A stretch of DNA of 64,000 bases from an uncultured Pseudomonadales bacterium (GCA_943788875.1 CALSSA010000009.1:248001-312000); one strand, 5' to 3'; positions 45,845 to 58,239 are shown, counted from the first letter of the stretch. The notes: generated by a model not told the origin, from the letters alone. Made by a program: numbers and translations.

Positions 45845-46909
45845 ATGTTATTAATCGAAAACTTTATCGCCCTATTTATGGAATCAGCCCCCTGGCTAAT
45901 GCTCGGTCTAACCGTAGCCGGCATTATGAAAGTGCTGGTACCCAGCCAACTTATGGCCAAACATTTGGGCAAACCCGGCCCTATGTCCACGGTCAAAGCC
46001 GCCCTATTTGGTGCCCCATTACCCCTATGCTCCTGCGGCGTAATACCCGCCGCCTTAGGCCTGCGCCGCAGCGGCGCCTCCAAAGCCGCCACTACCTCAT
46101 TTCTAATCTCAACACCAGAGACAGGCGTAGACAGTATTTCCATCTCCTACGCCATGCTGGGGCCCTTTATGGCCATTATTCGACCTATTGCGGCTATCAC
46201 TAGCGCCATTACCGCCGGCTTACTAGTAGGTAAAGAGAATAGTGTTCCGGCCAGCGCCAGCGACCAGCCAGCAGAAGCTTGCTGCGCCAGCGAAATCCCA
46301 GAACCAGAGCCCTGCTGTAGCAGCGAGAACGCAGAAGTAAAGCAACCCACTGCCGTGAATAAGCTGTTAGATGGTCTGCGCTTTACCTATATCGACCTGG
46401 TACGAGATATCGCCCTGTGGTTGGTGATTGGGCTGGGCTTTGCCGCCCTGATTAAAACCTATGTGCCCAATGAATTCTTAGTGCAATGGGGCGATGGTTT
46501 TCTGGCCTTTGTGGTGATGGCACTGGTGGGTGTGCCCATGTATATCTGTGCTACCGCATCAACGCCGATTGCGGCAGGTTTATTATTTTCGGGGGTCTCA
46601 CCGGGTGCTACCTTGGTATTTATGCTGGTGGGTCCAGCCACTAATATTGCGACTATGGGGCTGGTGAAAACGGAATTGGGTAACCGCACCCTAGCAATCT
46701 ATCTGCTCAGTGTTGTGGCTGTGGGTTTTGCTTTTGGATATTTAACCAACTATCTGGTGGCACTCTGGGATATGGACTTTTTAGCGCAGGCGCAGCATGC
46801 CCATGAGATGGTTAATACGCCGTTGGTCTTTGGCACTAGTATTTTGTTGGCGGGGTTAATGGTTTATGGGTTGGTTGCAAAGTATAGGGGTGAGTCGATC
46901 AATGCCTGA
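45845..46909 (+). CDS. SO_0444-family Cu/Zn efflux permease (DUF318/UPF0718)
   Basis: The 354-residue membrane protein has eight or so helices in two halves, each with a related motif: FGAPLPLCSCGVIPAALGLR and GVPMYICATASTPIAAGLL. The first-half CSC cysteine motif is typical of the permease family annotated as Cu/Zn efflux transporters. Between the halves is a cysteine-rich loop with two CC pairs (EACCASE and PEPCCSSENA, about residues 140-160) that could bind metal. The ZntR-like gene immediately upstream supports export of a divalent metal. The exact ion is not determined by sequence. Confidence 0.82.
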   Translation: MLLIENFIALFMESAPWLMLGLTVAGIMKVLVPSQLMAKHLGKPGPMSTVKAALFGAPLPLCSCGVIPAALGLRRSGASKAATTSFLISTPETGVDSISISYAMLGPFMAIIRPIAAITSAITAGLLVGKENSVPASASDQPAEACCASEIPEPEPCCSSENAEVKQPTAVNKLLDGLRFTYIDLVRDIALWLVIGLGFAALIKTYVPNEFLVQWGDGFLAFVVMALVGVPMYICATASTPIAAGLLFSGVSPGATLVFMLVGPATNIATMGLVKTELGNRTLAIYLLSVVAVGFAFGYLTNYLVALWDMDFLAQAQHAHEMVNTPLVFGTSILLAGLMVYGLVAKYRGESINA

Positions 46910-46932
46910 GTTTTGGGGTGTACCTGAAAGAC

Positions 46933-46956
46933 ATCCTTCACTTCGCTCAGTATGAC
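46933..46956. repeat. Copy of the dispersed repeat arm downstream of the metal permease
   Basis: ATCCTTCACTTCGCTCAG followed by TATGAC repeats the right arm of the element after dnaE2 (41939-41961), in the same orientation, with a few differences. The left arm is not recognisable here. Confidence 0.6.
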
Positions 46957-47028
46957 CCCAAAAAGCACGCTGGATAAGATTGTCGATTGCCAATAACTCT
47001 CCCCGTTGAAGTATTTCCAACAGTGCTC

Positions 47029-47140
47029 AAGCAAAGCCTTAGCAGGTAATCTTGAGACCTTGAGCAGCAGGGATGCTGCTCCAGAGCTTACAGGGAAGTA
47101 TTTACAGCGAGTCTCAAGATTATCTGCTAAGGCTTTGCTC
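47029..47140. repeat. Inverted-repeat element with central hairpin (MITE- or REP-like)
   Basis: Two 30-bp arms (47029-47058 and 47111-47140) are inverted copies with 28 of 30 bases matching; the arm contains GCAAAGCCTTAGCAG and ATCTTGAGAC. Between them lies a separate perfect hairpin, GAGCAGCA-GGGA-TGCTGCTC (47062-47081). The 112-bp block lies in the 310-bp gap between the convergent permease and sucD genes. It has no coding capacity that I believe. It looks like a short non-autonomous mobile or REP-type element. Confidence 0.8.
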
Positions 47141-47173
47141 CCACAGTATCTACAAACACAAAACCTCGGACAT

Positions 47174-47202
47174 AAAAAAAGCGGCCCAAAAGCCGCTTTT
47201 TT
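47174..47202. terminator. Intrinsic terminator at the end of sucCD
   Basis: A stem AAAAGCGGC / GCCGCTTTT with loop CCAAAA (47177-47200) has A-rich sequence on the left and T-rich on the right, so it can terminate both the minus-strand sucCD transcript (18 bp past the sucD stop) and plus-strand read-through. Confidence 0.88.
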
Positions 47203-47219
47203 CAATGTCACAAAAGAGC

Positions 47220-48092
47220 TTACCAACCGGTAATTTCTTTTAGGCCATTACCAATATCAGCCAGGCTGCGAACTGTCTTAACACCAGCATCTTCAAGCGC
47301 CGCAAACTTCTCATCTGCAGTACCCTTACCGCCAGAAACAATCGCACCAGCATGACCCATGCGCTTGCCTGCAGGTGCAGTCACACCAGCAATATAAGAC
47401 ACAACAGGCTTGGTGACATTGGCTTTAATATAAGCCGCTGCTTCTTCTTCAGCAGTACCGCCAATCTCACCAATCATCACGATGGCTTCAGTGGCTGGAT
47501 CTTTTTCAAACAGCTCAAGAATATCGATAAAGCTTGAACCCGGGATCGGGTCGCCACCAATACCTACGCAGGTAGACTGGCCAAAACCATAATCCGTAGT
47601 CTGCTTAACCGCTTCATAGGTCAGCGTACCTGAACGAGATACAATGCCTACTTTGCCGGGCAGATGAATATGACCGGGCATAATGCCGATCTTGCACTCG
47701 CCTGGAGTGATAACGCCTGGGCAGTTGGGTCCAATCAGGCGCACGCCCAAAGTGTCGCAAACTACTTTGCAGTCGAGCATATCCTGAGTGGGAATACCTT
47801 CAGTAATGCACACAACCAGCTTGAGGCCGGCATTGGCCGCTTCCAGAATAGAATCTTTACAGAATGGTGCAGGCACATAGATCACCGAGGCTTCAGCGCC
47901 TGTGGCTGCTACGGCTTCTGCAACAGTATTAAAAACTGGCAGACCCAGATGCTCTGTACCGCCCTTACCTGGAGTAACACCACCAACCATTTTTGTACCA
48001 TACTCAAGCGCTTGCTCTGAGTGGAAGGTACCCTGACCACCGGTAAAGCCCTGACAGATAACCTTAGTGTCGCTATTGATTAGGATAGACAT
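47220..48092 (-). CDS. sucD: Succinate-CoA ligase alpha subunit (SucD)
   Basis: SucD binds CoA and carries the phosphohistidine of succinyl-CoA synthetase, the substrate-level phosphorylation step of the TCA cycle. I place the start at ATG 48092 ([10 protein letters not shown]), which is preceded by a perfect AGGAGGT inside the end of sucC; a longer frame to 48134 lies inside sucC. The 290-residue product has the CoA site [14 protein letters not shown] and the active-site histidine in [10 protein letters not shown]. There is one base between the sucC stop and this start, indicating translational coupling. Confidence 0.96.
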   Translation of the reverse strand: MSILINSDTKVICQGFTGGQGTFHSEQALEYGTKMVGGVTPGKGGTEHLGLPVFNTVAEAVAATGAEASVIYVPAPFCKDSILEAANAGLKLVVCITEGIPTQDMLDCKVVCDTLGVRLIGPNCPGVITPGECKIGIMPGHIHLPGKVGIVSRSGTLTYEAVKQTTDYGFGQSTCVGIGGDPIPGSSFIDILELFEKDPATEAIVMIGEIGGTAEEEAAAYIKANVTKPVVSYIAGVTAPAGKRMGHAGAIVSGGKGTADEKFAALEDAGVKTVRSLADIGNGLKEITGW

Positions 48093-48093
48093 A

Positions 48094-49260
48094 TTAGTTA
48101 CCTCCTGCGGCTTTAACAGCTTGTTGTGCGGCATCCGTCAGGCTGGTTGCTGCAATAATGGCCAGACCGGATTCGGCCAGCTTTTTAGTACCCAGTTCAG
48201 CATTGTTGCCCTCGAGGCGAACAACCACTGGAATCTTTACGCCCACCTCTTCTACTGCACCAATCACACCATCGGCGATCAGGTCACAGCGCACAATACC
48301 GCCAAAGATATTGATCAGTACGGCTTTAACATTGCTGTCGGAGAGAATAATTTTAAACGCTTCTACCACGCGCTCTTTGGTTGCGCCGCCCCCTACATCG
48401 AGGAAGTTGGCAGGTGAACCGCCGTGCAGATGAACAATATCCATGGTACCCATAGCCAGACCAGCGCCATTGACCATACAACCAATATTGCCATCCAGAG
48501 CCACATAGTTCAGCTCAAAGGAAGCGGCATGGGCTTCGCGGGCATCTTCCTGTGAGGGATCATGCATCTCTTTGATCGCTGGCTGACGGTACATGGCATT
48601 GCCATCGATAATCACTTTGGCATCCAGGCAGTGAAGGTTGCCTTCGTCGGTGATAACCAGTGGGTTAATTTCCAACAGCTCAAGGTCTTTCTCTTTAAAC
48701 ATTTTGGCCAGACCCATAAAGATCTGCACAAACTGCTTAATCTGAACCCCTTTAAGGCCCAGCTTAAAGGCTAGATCACGGCCCTGATAAGGCTGCGCGC
48801 CAGTCAGAGGGTCGATAATCGCCTTGAGAATTTTTTCGGGAGTCTCTTCTGCAACCTTCTCGATCTCAACACCGCCCTCGGTGGAGGCCATAAAGATAAT
48901 ACGGCGAGTTGCACGGTCGACCACAGCACCCAGATACAGCTCTTGATCTATATCGGTGCAGGTCTCAACCAGAATACGGCTGACCGGCTGGCCATTGGCA
49001 TCTGTCTGGTAGGTGACCAGATTCTTGCCCAGCCAGTTGTTGGCGAACTCTTCAATTTCGGCTTTGGAGCTCACCAGCTTTACACCGCCAGCTTTACCGC
49101 GGCCTCCAGCGTGGACCTGAGCTTTAACAACCCATTTGTCGCCGCCGATAGTATCGGCAGCAGCTGCGGCATCCTGTGCGGTTTCTGCAGCAATGCCCTT
49201 AGACACTGGCAGTCCGTACTCAGCAAATAGCTGCTTACCCTGATATTCGTGCAGGTTCAT
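48094..49260 (-). CDS. sucC: Succinate-CoA ligase beta subunit (SucC)
   Basis: SucC is the ATP-grasp subunit that binds nucleotide and succinate. The 388-residue product is the usual length and opens with [39 protein letters not shown] near 42 forms the ATP-grasp loop, [10 protein letters not shown] near 195 holds metal-binding residues, and [16 protein letters not shown] near 320 is the family signature. It forms a heterodimer/tetramer with SucD, encoded just downstream. The gap from lpd is 81 bp. Confidence 0.96.
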   Translation of the reverse strand: MNLHEYQGKQLFAEYGLPVSKGIAAETAQDAAAAADTIGGDKWVVKAQVHAGGRGKAGGVKLVSSKAEIEEFANNWLGKNLVTYQTDANGQPVSRILVETCTDIDQELYLGAVVDRATRRIIFMASTEGGVEIEKVAEETPEKILKAIIDPLTGAQPYQGRDLAFKLGLKGVQIKQFVQIFMGLAKMFKEKDLELLEINPLVITDEGNLHCLDAKVIIDGNAMYRQPAIKEMHDPSQEDAREAHAASFELNYVALDGNIGCMVNGAGLAMGTMDIVHLHGGSPANFLDVGGGATKERVVEAFKIILSDSNVKAVLINIFGGIVRCDLIADGVIGAVEEVGVKIPVVVRLEGNNAELGTKKLAESGLAIIAATSLTDAAQQAVKAAGGN

Positions 49261-49341
49261 ACTTGTCTTCCCGTTAAATGTTGCGGATGGATGTTTCCCC
49301 AGGCTCAGCGCCCGGGGGTCAAAAGGTATTGTTAACTGGGC

Positions 49342-50781
<1,440 letters not shown>

Positions 50782-50811
50782 TTAAATACCTATTTATCAA
50801 TAACTTACGTG

Positions 50812-52002
50812 TTAAATCTCAAGTAGAATCTTGGCTGGATCTTCGATTAACTGCTTAATCGTAACCAAGAATTGTACCGCTTCCTTGCCATCGATCAGGC
50901 GGTGATCATAGGACAGTGCCAGATACATCATCGGCCGTATCTCTACCTGACCATTAACCGCTACCGGACGCTGCTGAATAGTGTGCATACCCAAAATCGC
51001 GGTCTGCGGTGGATTGATAATAGGAGTCGACAACAATGAACCGTAGACACCGCCATTGGTAATCGTAAAGGTACCGCCAGTCATCTCTTCAATGCTCAGC
51101 TTGCCATCCCGCGCCTTGCCAGCGTAGTCGCCAATGCTGTTCTCTACGGTGGCGATGCTCATATTCTCGGCATTGCGCAACACAGGAACAACCAGACCAC
51201 GGTCAGTAGAGACCGCCACACCAATATCCTGGAAACCGTGGTAAACAATATCAGTGCCATCAATTGAGGCATTGACCAGTGGGAAGCGTTTAAGCGCTTC
51301 TACTGCCGCCTTCACAAAGAAACCCATAAAGCCCAAACGAGTGCCGTTGTGGGTGTTGGTAAATTCATCCTGGTACTGTTTACGCAGTCCCATCAGCGCT
51401 GACATATCCACTTCATTAAAGGTAGTCAATGAAGCAGTGGTCTGAGTCACGTCAAGCAGACGCTCAGCAATGCGCGTGCGCATTCTGGTCATCGCTACAC
51501 GGCGCTCAACACGATCGCCCGCAGGCATTGGTTCTTCAGTAGCCTTAGCTGCTGGCGCTGCCGCAGGCACTGGGGCAGCTGCCGGCGTGAAATTAACCAC
51601 ATCCTCTTTAGTGATTCTGCCACCTTTACCAGTGCCACTGACCTGAGACAGATCAATATTACGTTCATCAGCTAGCTTTTTTGCCGCTGGGTTAACTAGT
51701 GCCTCTGCAACCTGCACATCTGCCTCTTCCTGCTTGGCAGCGGGGGCAGCAGTTATGGCTGCCTCGCCCTCTTCAATGCGTGCGATCACTTCATTGCTAA
51801 GAATACTATCGCCCTCAGCTTTGAGCACTTCAGTCAGGGTGCCGGTCGCCGGCGCCACAACTTCAAGAACCACTTTGTCGGTTTCGATATCGACAATCAG
51901 GTCATCGCGGTTGACGCTATCGCCAACATTTTTGTGCCAAGTCGCCAACGTGCCTTCTTGCACAGATTCTGGGTAGGTAGGTGCCTTAATTTCAATGGCC
52001 AT
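50812..52002 (-). CDS. sucB: 2-oxoglutarate dehydrogenase E2, dihydrolipoyllysine succinyltransferase
   Basis: The 396-residue E2 has one lipoyl domain (lipoylated K43 in [11 protein letters not shown]), an Ala/Pro/Glu linker, a subunit-binding domain ([20 protein letters not shown], about 107-126, then [11 protein letters not shown]) and the catalytic domain, with the histidine in [16 protein letters not shown]. The single lipoyl domain and DKVVLEV motif distinguish it from the two-domain AceF in this window. It begins 20 bp after sucA. Confidence 0.95.
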   Translation of the reverse strand: MAIEIKAPTYPESVQEGTLATWHKNVGDSVNRDDLIVDIETDKVVLEVVAPATGTLTEVLKAEGDSILSNEVIARIEEGEAAITAAPAAKQEEADVQVAEALVNPAAKKLADERNIDLSQVSGTGKGGRITKEDVVNFTPAAAPVPAAAPAAKATEEPMPAGDRVERRVAMTRMRTRIAERLLDVTQTTASLTTFNEVDMSALMGLRKQYQDEFTNTHNGTRLGFMGFFVKAAVEALKRFPLVNASIDGTDIVYHGFQDIGVAVSTDRGLVVPVLRNAENMSIATVENSIGDYAGKARDGKLSIEEMTGGTFTITNGGVYGSLLSTPIINPPQTAILGMHTIQQRPVAVNGQVEIRPMMYLALSYDHRLIDGKEAVQFLVTIKQLIEDPAKILLEI

Positions 52003-52022
52003 TAATCTATTCCTGGTTTTTT

Positions 52023-54857
52023 TTAAGAGTCTAAGGTTAGTGCTTGATCAATAAATTTCTTCTGCTCTTCTAAATGAACAGACATATATCCACTCGCTGG
52101 TGCCGCCGAACTTTCACGGCCGACATAGCTGAGGTGTAGCTGCGGCTTTAACCGCTGTATTACATGGCGCATATGATGCTGGCTGCTGTACCAGGCGCCC
52201 TGATTCATTGGCTCTTCCTGACACCAGACAATATCTTCAATATTGCTGTAGGGGCGCAGGGCCTCTTCCAGCTCAATGTCCGGGAACGGATACAGCTGCT
52301 CGAGACGAATCAGCGCTATATCATCGATACCCCGCTCTAGTCGCTCTTCCAGCAAATGGTAGTAGACCTTACCGGAACAGAGCACCACACGACGAGTCTT
52401 GGCCGCATCGATGCTGTCATCAATTACATTGTAGAACTCACCATTGGCCAGCTCTTCCAGAGAAGAGGTCGCCAGCTTGTGACGCAGTATCCATTTAGGA
52501 CTCATAATCACCAGCGGACGGCGCATCGGGCGAATCGCCTGACGACGCAACAGATGGAAAATCTGTGCTGGTGTAGTGGGAATCACCACCTGCATATTGT
52601 GCTCAGCACAGAGTTGCAGGAAACGCTCCAGGCGCGCAGAGGAATGCTCTGGCCCCTGCCCTTCAAACCCGTGGGGCAACATCATGGTCAGGCCAGACAG
52701 CCTTGCCCATTTATGCTCACCACTGGCAATAAACTGATCAATCACCACCTGGGCGCCATTGGCAAAGTCACCAAACTGAGCTTCCCAGATAATCAGGCCC
52801 TTGGGCGCTGTGGTGGCATAGCCATATTCAAAGGCCAGCACCGCCTCCTCAGACAACACAGAATCATAGATATCGAAGCGCGGCTGATCTTCAGCCAGAT
52901 TTGCCAACGGCAGATAGGCTTCGCCATCCTTCTGATTGAGTACCACGGCATGGCGGTGAGAAAATGTACCGCGACGCACATCTTGACCAGTGAAACGGAT
53001 GGGGAACCCTTCATCAAGCAAGGTGCCATAAGCCAGAAGCTCAGCCATACCCCAGTTCAGGGGCAGAGCACCACCGGCCATCTTGCGGCGATCATCATAA
53101 ATCTTGGCAACCTGACGCTGTACCTGAATACCGTCTGGTATTGAAGTAATGCGAGCGGCCACATCCTGCAGTACTTTAAGGTCGATACCTGTATTGGCCG
53201 GCGTGCGCCAGTCATGGCCCAGATAAGGCTCCCAGTTAACAAACAGGCTGGCATCCGGCTCACGTACCAGGTTGTGTACCACAAAGTCACCGTTATCCAG
53301 GCTAGCGCGATATTCATTGGCCATATCATTGGCCTGGTCCTGCTCTACAACCCCTTCCGCCACTAACTTCTGAGCATACAGAGTGCGCGTGGTGGAATGC
53401 TTGCGAATAATGTCGTACATCAGTGGCTGAGTCGAAGACGGCTCGTCGGTCTCATTGTGACCGCGACGACGGTAGCAGACCAGATCGATCACCACGTCTT
53501 TGCCAAACTCATAACGGTAGTCCATGGCCAACATAGCCGCGAACATCACCGCATCCGGATTATCGCCATTAACATGCAGAATCGGCGCGCCGACCATCTT
53601 GGCAATATCGGTACAGTATTCAGTGGAGCGGGCATCATCCTGACGGCTAGTGGTAAAACCAACCTGATTATTGATCACAATATGGATGGTACCGCCGGTT
53701 TTGTATGCCCGCGTTTGCGAGAGCTGGAAAGTCTCCATCACGACACCCTGACCGGCAAATGCCGCATCACCGTGCATCAAAATAGGCACCACTTTCTGGC
53801 CTGTAGGATCATCGCGTCGATCCTGACGGGCACGGCCAGAGCCAACCACTACAGGGCAGGAGATCTCAAGATGCGACGGGTTAAAACCCAGTGCCATGTG
53901 CACTTCGCCACCAGGGGTCATCACATTGGACGAGAAACCCTGATGATATTTAACATCGCCACTGGTATTAACCAGACGCTTGCCTTCAAACTCTTCAAAC
54001 ATCTCGGCGGGGTTTTTACCCAAAATATTAACCAACACATTTAGCCGGCCACGGTGGGCCATAGCCATCACAATTTCTTTGCAGCCATATTCCCCAGAGC
54101 GACGTACCAGACAGTCCAGCAAAGGGATCAGACTTTCACCACCCTCAAGACCAAAGCGCTTGGTCCCGGGATATTTAGAATCCAGATGCTTTTCCAGACC
54201 TTCAGCGGCAGTCAGGCGGTTGAGAACATCAATCCGCGCCTCATCACCATAGGTCGGCTTAGAGCGTACAGACTCAAAACGCTGGGCCAACCACTGCTTC
54301 TCAGAAAAGCTTGTGATATGCATAAATTCAGGGCCCAGATGGCCGCAGTAGGTCTCTTCCAACGTGTCGACAATCTCACGCAGAGTCGCTTCAGGCTTAC
54401 CCATATACAGCGGGCTGGTCTGGAAGGTAGTGTCCATATCTGCCTGAGTCAGGCCATGAAAATGCAGGTGCAGGTCAGGAACATCTTCGCGCTGCATAAT
54501 GCCTAACGGGTCCAGATTGGCTTGCTGGTGGCCGCGGAAGCGATAAGAGCTGATTAGCTGAACAACTTTAACCTGCTTACGCTCATGCTCGAGGTGAATA
54601 CCACCAGAGCCGGGTGCAGGAGTTGGACGAGCCTGACGACGGCCAAGCAACTCAAAGTGCTGGATAATCGTCGCATGGGAAATATCCGGTTTGACCGACC
54701 CATTAGTGCGTGGCAATGAGTCAAAAAAGCTACTCCACTCCTCTGGCACGCTATTAGGCTCGTGCAAGTAGGTTTCGTAGAGTTCTTCAATATAGGCAGC
54801 GTTTCCACCAGAAAAGTGGGAGGAGCGCAGAAATTGCTCCATTAAGCCCTCAGGCAT
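52023..54857 (-). CDS. sucA: 2-oxoglutarate dehydrogenase E1 component
   Basis: SucA decarboxylates 2-oxoglutarate with thiamine diphosphate. I take ATG 54857 rather than the preceding GTG at 54860: the protein then begins [19 protein letters not shown], which lines up residue for residue with Pseudomonas SucA, and GGGGA lies about eight bases upstream. The 944-residue product has [10 protein letters not shown] near 270, the ThDP region [16 protein letters not shown] and the late [16 protein letters not shown] motif. It follows sdhB by about 137 bp, with a hairpin in between. Confidence 0.96.
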   Translation of the reverse strand: MPEGLMEQFLRSSHFSGGNAAYIEELYETYLHEPNSVPEEWSSFFDSLPRTNGSVKPDISHATIIQHFELLGRRQARPTPAPGSGGIHLEHERKQVKVVQLISSYRFRGHQQANLDPLGIMQREDVPDLHLHFHGLTQADMDTTFQTSPLYMGKPEATLREIVDTLEETYCGHLGPEFMHITSFSEKQWLAQRFESVRSKPTYGDEARIDVLNRLTAAEGLEKHLDSKYPGTKRFGLEGGESLIPLLDCLVRRSGEYGCKEIVMAMAHRGRLNVLVNILGKNPAEMFEEFEGKRLVNTSGDVKYHQGFSSNVMTPGGEVHMALGFNPSHLEISCPVVVGSGRARQDRRDDPTGQKVVPILMHGDAAFAGQGVVMETFQLSQTRAYKTGGTIHIVINNQVGFTTSRQDDARSTEYCTDIAKMVGAPILHVNGDNPDAVMFAAMLAMDYRYEFGKDVVIDLVCYRRRGHNETDEPSSTQPLMYDIIRKHSTTRTLYAQKLVAEGVVEQDQANDMANEYRASLDNGDFVVHNLVREPDASLFVNWEPYLGHDWRTPANTGIDLKVLQDVAARITSIPDGIQVQRQVAKIYDDRRKMAGGALPLNWGMAELLAYGTLLDEGFPIRFTGQDVRRGTFSHRHAVVLNQKDGEAYLPLANLAEDQPRFDIYDSVLSEEAVLAFEYGYATTAPKGLIIWEAQFGDFANGAQVVIDQFIASGEHKWARLSGLTMMLPHGFEGQGPEHSSARLERFLQLCAEHNMQVVIPTTPAQIFHLLRRQAIRPMRRPLVIMSPKWILRHKLATSSLEELANGEFYNVIDDSIDAAKTRRVVLCSGKVYYHLLEERLERGIDDIALIRLEQLYPFPDIELEEALRPYSNIEDIVWCQEEPMNQGAWYSSQHHMRHVIQRLKPQLHLSYVGRESSAAPASGYMSVHLEEQKKFIDQALTLDS

Positions 54858-54926
54858 CACTGATATTCCCCGTATAAATACTGTGTATTAGGCAAATTTA
54901 AAACGCGAGTATTCTAAACCGCATTT

Positions 54927-54956
54927 AGCAAAACGGCCAGTAAAAACTGGCCGTTT
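54927..54956 (-). terminator. Hairpin between sdhB and sucA, possible terminator or attenuator
   Basis: A perfect stem AAACGGCCAG / CTGGCCGTTT (54931-54956) with loop TAAAAA lies 38 bp past the sdhB stop. On the minus strand it is followed only by T-G-C-T, giving a weak four-T end (GTTTTGCT), so it may end part of the sdh transcripts or act in processing rather than as a full stop. Confidence 0.55.
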
Positions 54957-54994
54957 GGGGGGTTTTAGACTAGCAATTCAAACTTATAGGATCA

Positions 54995-55699
54995 TTAAGT
55001 CGCACTTCGGATCAACATACTGCGAATATGACCAATTGCCTTGGTCGGATTCAAGCCTTTAGGGCACACCTGAACGCAGTTCATAATGCCGTGACAGCGG
55101 AAAACGCTGAACGGATCATCAAGGTTAGCCAGACGCTCTTCCGTGGCCGTATCTCGGCTATCAGCCAAGAAACGATATGCCTGCAACAGTCCAGATGGAC
55201 CAATAAACTTGTCCGGATTCCACCAAAATGATGGGCAAGCTGTGGAGCAACAGGCACAGAGAATACATTCGTACAGGCCATCTAACTTGGCGCGCTCTTC
55301 CGGAGACTGCAGGCGTTCGATAGCCGGCGCCGGAGAGTTGTTGATCATGTAGGGTTGGATCTTTTCGTACTGCGCATAGAACTGGCTCATATCGATCACC
55401 AGATCACGAATCACTGGCAGACCTGGCAGCGGACGAATGACCAACTTATTGCCCTTGACCGCAGATGACAGTGGCGTGATGCAGGCCAGACCATTCTTAC
55501 CGGAGATATTTAAACCATCAGAACCACAGACACCCTCGCGGCATGAGCGACGAAAGCTCAGGCTCGGGTCTTCAGTTTTCAATTTTTCCAATACATCCAA
55601 GACCATCACATCTTTGCCCTGAGTATCAACCTGGTAGTCTTGCATATAAGGCTCTGCATCAACTTCAGGGTTATAGCGATAAATACTTACATTTAACAT
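54995..55699 (-). CDS. sdhB: Succinate dehydrogenase iron-sulfur subunit
   Basis: The 234-residue SdhB carries three Fe-S clusters that pass electrons from SdhA to quinone. The 2Fe-2S ligands are in RRSCREGVCGSDGLNISG with a later cysteine in GLAC. The 4Fe-4S and 3Fe-4S ligands lie in CILCACCSTACPSFWW (about 148-163) and CHGIMNCVQVCPKGLNP (about 205-221). It follows sdhA by 17 bp and ends the sdhCDAB run. Confidence 0.96.
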   Translation of the reverse strand: MLNVSIYRYNPEVDAEPYMQDYQVDTQGKDVMVLDVLEKLKTEDPSLSFRRSCREGVCGSDGLNISGKNGLACITPLSSAVKGNKLVIRPLPGLPVIRDLVIDMSQFYAQYEKIQPYMINNSPAPAIERLQSPEERAKLDGLYECILCACCSTACPSFWWNPDKFIGPSGLLQAYRFLADSRDTATEERLANLDDPFSVFRCHGIMNCVQVCPKGLNPTKAIGHIRSMLIRSAT

Positions 55700-55716
55700 A
55701 ATTCGGTCAGCCCCTA

Positions 55717-57489
55717 TTAATAGGTACGTATTTTAGGTTCGAATGCTTCACGGGTTTTTAAATTGAAATTAACCCCCCGCTTACCAATGGTTTTGCTGTC
55801 GGGGAAATACACCGAGTGGCACAACCAGTTTTCATCATCGCGCTCTTGGAAGTCTTCACGGGCATGAGCGCCGCGGCTTTCCGTTCTGCCTTCAGCGGCA
55901 ATCGCCGTGGCTTCTGCGGTAGCAAAAAGATTCTGTAGCTCAAGGGCTTCGATACGGGCCGTATTAAAGGCGTTGCTCTTGTCGTCCAGAGCCACGTTTT
56001 CAATGCGCGGGCGCAGTGCGTTAAGCTTCTCAATGCCCTGCTGCATGAAATCACCGCGACGGAATACGCCGAAGTAGTTCTGCATAATGGTCTGCAGCTC
56101 AGCGCGTAATACTGAAGCCTGCTCACCATCGGCAGAGTTATTGATGCGATTAAGGCCAGTCATAGCGAGTTCAATATCTGCTTCTCTCGCTTCCTTAAGA
56201 TTGATACCTTCACGCAACTGCTTCTCGATAAATATGCCAGACGCGCGGCCAAAGACCACCAAATCCAGTAACGAGTTGCCACCCAAACGGTTAGCGCCGT
56301 GCACAGAGACACAGGCCGCTTCACCACAGGCATAAAAGCCTTCGATCACCTGATCATTACCTTCTTTATCAATAGTCAGAGCCTGACCATCAACATTGGT
56401 AGGAATGCCACCCATCATATAGTGACAGGTAGGCACAACAGGAATGGGTTCAACCACTGGATCGGCGTGCGCAAAGGTGCGCGACAATTCAAGAATGCCC
56501 GGCAGCTTAGCGTTTAGCGTCTCTTCACCCAAATGATCTAACTTCAGGTAAACATGGTCCCCATCCGGGCCACAGCCGCGGCCTTCAAGAATCTCCAAGA
56601 CCATTGAACGAGCAACAACATCGCGGCCAGCCAGATCTTTAACATTGGGGGCATAACGCTCCATAAAGCGCTCACCATCTTTATTAATGAGGTAACCACC
56701 TTCACCGCGACAGCCCTCTGTAACCAGAGTACCTGCACCGTGAATACCGGTCGGGTGGAACTGCCACATCTCAATATCTTGCACCGGGAAGCCCGCGCGC
56801 AGTGCCATACCTACGCCGTCGCCGGTACAGATATGAGCGTTAGTAGTAGAAGCATAGATACGCCCTGCTCCGCCTGTGGCGAATACAGTCGCTTTCGATT
56901 TCACATAAACCGTTTCGCCCGTTTCGATATCAATCGCAACAACACCAACCACAGCATTGTCTTCGTTCTTCACAATATCAACCGCATACCATTCATTGAG
57001 GAATGTGGTTTCGCTTTTAAGGTTGCCCTGATAGAGCGTATGCAGAAGCGCGTGCCCAGTTCGGTCAGCAGCTGCGCAGGTGCGAGCAGCCTGGCCGCCA
57101 TTACCAAAATCTTTAGACTGGCCACCAAAGGGACGCTGGTAGATGCGGCCCTCTTCAGTACGGGAGAAAGGCAGACCCATGTGCTCTAGCTCAAAGATCG
57201 CCTCTGGGCCGGTCTGACACATATATTCAATCGCTTCCTGATCACCAATATAGTCAGAGCCTTTAATGGTGTCGTACATATGCCACTGCCACTGATCATT
57301 GGGATCGTCACTGGCGATTGCACAGGTAATACCACCCTGAGCCGACACCGTGTGCGAGCGCGTTGGAAAAACCTTGGTAATTACCGCTGTTTTATAACCA
57401 GATTGCGACAACTGCAACGCAGCGCGCATGCCAGAACCGCCGCCACCGACGATTACAGCATCAAAACTCATTGTTCTCATGTTAGCCAT
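55717..57489 (-). CDS. sdhA: Succinate dehydrogenase flavoprotein subunit
   Basis: SdhA oxidises succinate to fumarate with covalent FAD. The 590-residue product opens [20 protein letters not shown], matching Pseudomonas SdhA at its start. The FAD-attachment histidine is in [10 protein letters not shown] near residue 46, the active site includes [21 protein letters not shown] near 250, and the capping-domain [19 protein letters not shown] lies near 400. It is four bases after sdhD on the same strand. Confidence 0.96.
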   Translation of the reverse strand: MANMRTMSFDAVIVGGGGSGMRAALQLSQSGYKTAVITKVFPTRSHTVSAQGGITCAIASDDPNDQWQWHMYDTIKGSDYIGDQEAIEYMCQTGPEAIFELEHMGLPFSRTEEGRIYQRPFGGQSKDFGNGGQAARTCAAADRTGHALLHTLYQGNLKSETTFLNEWYAVDIVKNEDNAVVGVVAIDIETGETVYVKSKATVFATGGAGRIYASTTNAHICTGDGVGMALRAGFPVQDIEMWQFHPTGIHGAGTLVTEGCRGEGGYLINKDGERFMERYAPNVKDLAGRDVVARSMVLEILEGRGCGPDGDHVYLKLDHLGEETLNAKLPGILELSRTFAHADPVVEPIPVVPTCHYMMGGIPTNVDGQALTIDKEGNDQVIEGFYACGEAACVSVHGANRLGGNSLLDLVVFGRASGIFIEKQLREGINLKEAREADIELAMTGLNRINNSADGEQASVLRAELQTIMQNYFGVFRRGDFMQQGIEKLNALRPRIENVALDDKSNAFNTARIEALELQNLFATAEATAIAAEGRTESRGAHAREDFQERDDENWLCHSVYFPDSKTIGKRGVNFNLKTREAFEPKIRTY

Positions 57490-57493
57490 GTAC

Positions 57494-57862
57494 TTAGATT
57501 CCCCACAGAATATCGATAGCCCAGATCACGTAGAGCAAGGTAATTGCAATCATGCCTAGTTGGAAAAAGATACGGATCGCTGTGGCCTTTGGCCCAATCA
57601 GTCGCACCGTGATGTAATCAGTCAGCACACACCACATACCAATCCATGCATGAGCCGCAATAGATAAAATGGTTATCAGGCTAAACATGCGCATTGGCAG
57701 AGAGCTGTTTAACTCTGCCCACTGTGCATAACTCAGATCAGGGTTGCCTATAAAGTAGCAAACGATAAAAGCCAGATAAGCGGTCATCACCCAGGCACTG
57801 ATGCGCTGGATCATCCAATCGGACAGGCCGCTGCGGCCAAGACTAGTAACTGTAGTAACCAT
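57494..57862 (-). CDS. sdhD: Succinate dehydrogenase membrane anchor SdhD
   Basis: The start is the ATG that overlaps the sdhC stop codon (TAATG, position 57862), giving [17 protein letters not shown], which matches Pseudomonas SdhD from the first residue; a longer frame to 57877 would overlap sdhC further. The 122-residue subunit has three membrane helices with the heme-side histidine in [11 protein letters not shown] and quinone-side residues in DYITVRL. Translation is probably coupled to sdhC. Confidence 0.92.
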   Translation of the reverse strand: MVTTVTSLGRSGLSDWMIQRISAWVMTAYLAFIVCYFIGNPDLSYAQWAELNSSLPMRMFSLITILSIAAHAWIGMWCVLTDYITVRLIGPKATAIRIFFQLGMIAITLLYVIWAIDILWGI

Positions 57863-58239
57863 TATATAATCCACCATGTGAGCAGAGCGATCACAACCGC
57901 CGACAGCACCACTGCTGCCCAGGCGCTATTGCGTCCAGCATCGAAGGAGTCTTCACCGAAGCCAAAATCCATAATCAAATGTCGGATACCGGCGATAGCG
58001 TGGTAGGCCAGAGCCGCAAGGCTGCCCCAAATAATAAACTGATAAATCGGGTTGCCTAGCATAGCCCCCAACTCATTAAAGCTCTCTTCTGAAGCTAGGC
58101 TGCCCTCAAGCATCCATAGAAAAATCGCCACAGCAAAAAACAGAATCACACCCGAAACCCGGTGCAATATAGAAACGTATGAAGTAATCGGAAGCTTAAT
58201 GGTCCCGATATCAAGATTTACTGGTCTTTTTTTATCCAC
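57862..58239 (-). CDS. sdhC: Succinate dehydrogenase cytochrome b556 subunit SdhC
   Basis: The 125-residue membrane subunit starts with GTG at 58239 (read as MDKKRPVNLDIGTIKLP), which agrees with family N-termini such as Pseudomonas. Three helices are seen; the motif SILHRVSGVILF near 26 contains the quinone-site residues and the heme-binding histidine is in AYHAIAGIRHL near 80-90. It is the first gene of the minus-strand TCA block and is divergent from gltA across 416 bp. Confidence 0.93.
   Translation of the reverse strand: MDKKRPVNLDIGTIKLPITSYVSILHRVSGVILFFAVAIFLWMLEGSLASEESFNELGAMLGNPIYQFIIWGSLAALAYHAIAGIRHLIMDFGFGEDSFDAGRNSAWAAVVLSAVVIALLTWWII

Noticed and set aside
46864-47226. Minus-strand frame of 120 codons after the metal permease
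   Set aside because: It spans the repeat element, the terminator and the end of the permease gene; no ribosome binding site or family signature is visible.
47006-47233. Plus-strand frame of 75 codons before sucD
   Set aside because: It is made almost wholly of the inverted-repeat element and the terminator; its two halves resemble each other only because of the repeat arms.
52356-53144. 262-codon plus-strand frame inside sucA
   Set aside because: It is antisense to sucA; the length reflects codon bias of the sense gene.
53397-54044. 215-codon plus-strand frame inside sucA
   Set aside because: It is antisense to highly conserved sucA coding sequence and has no recognisable domain.
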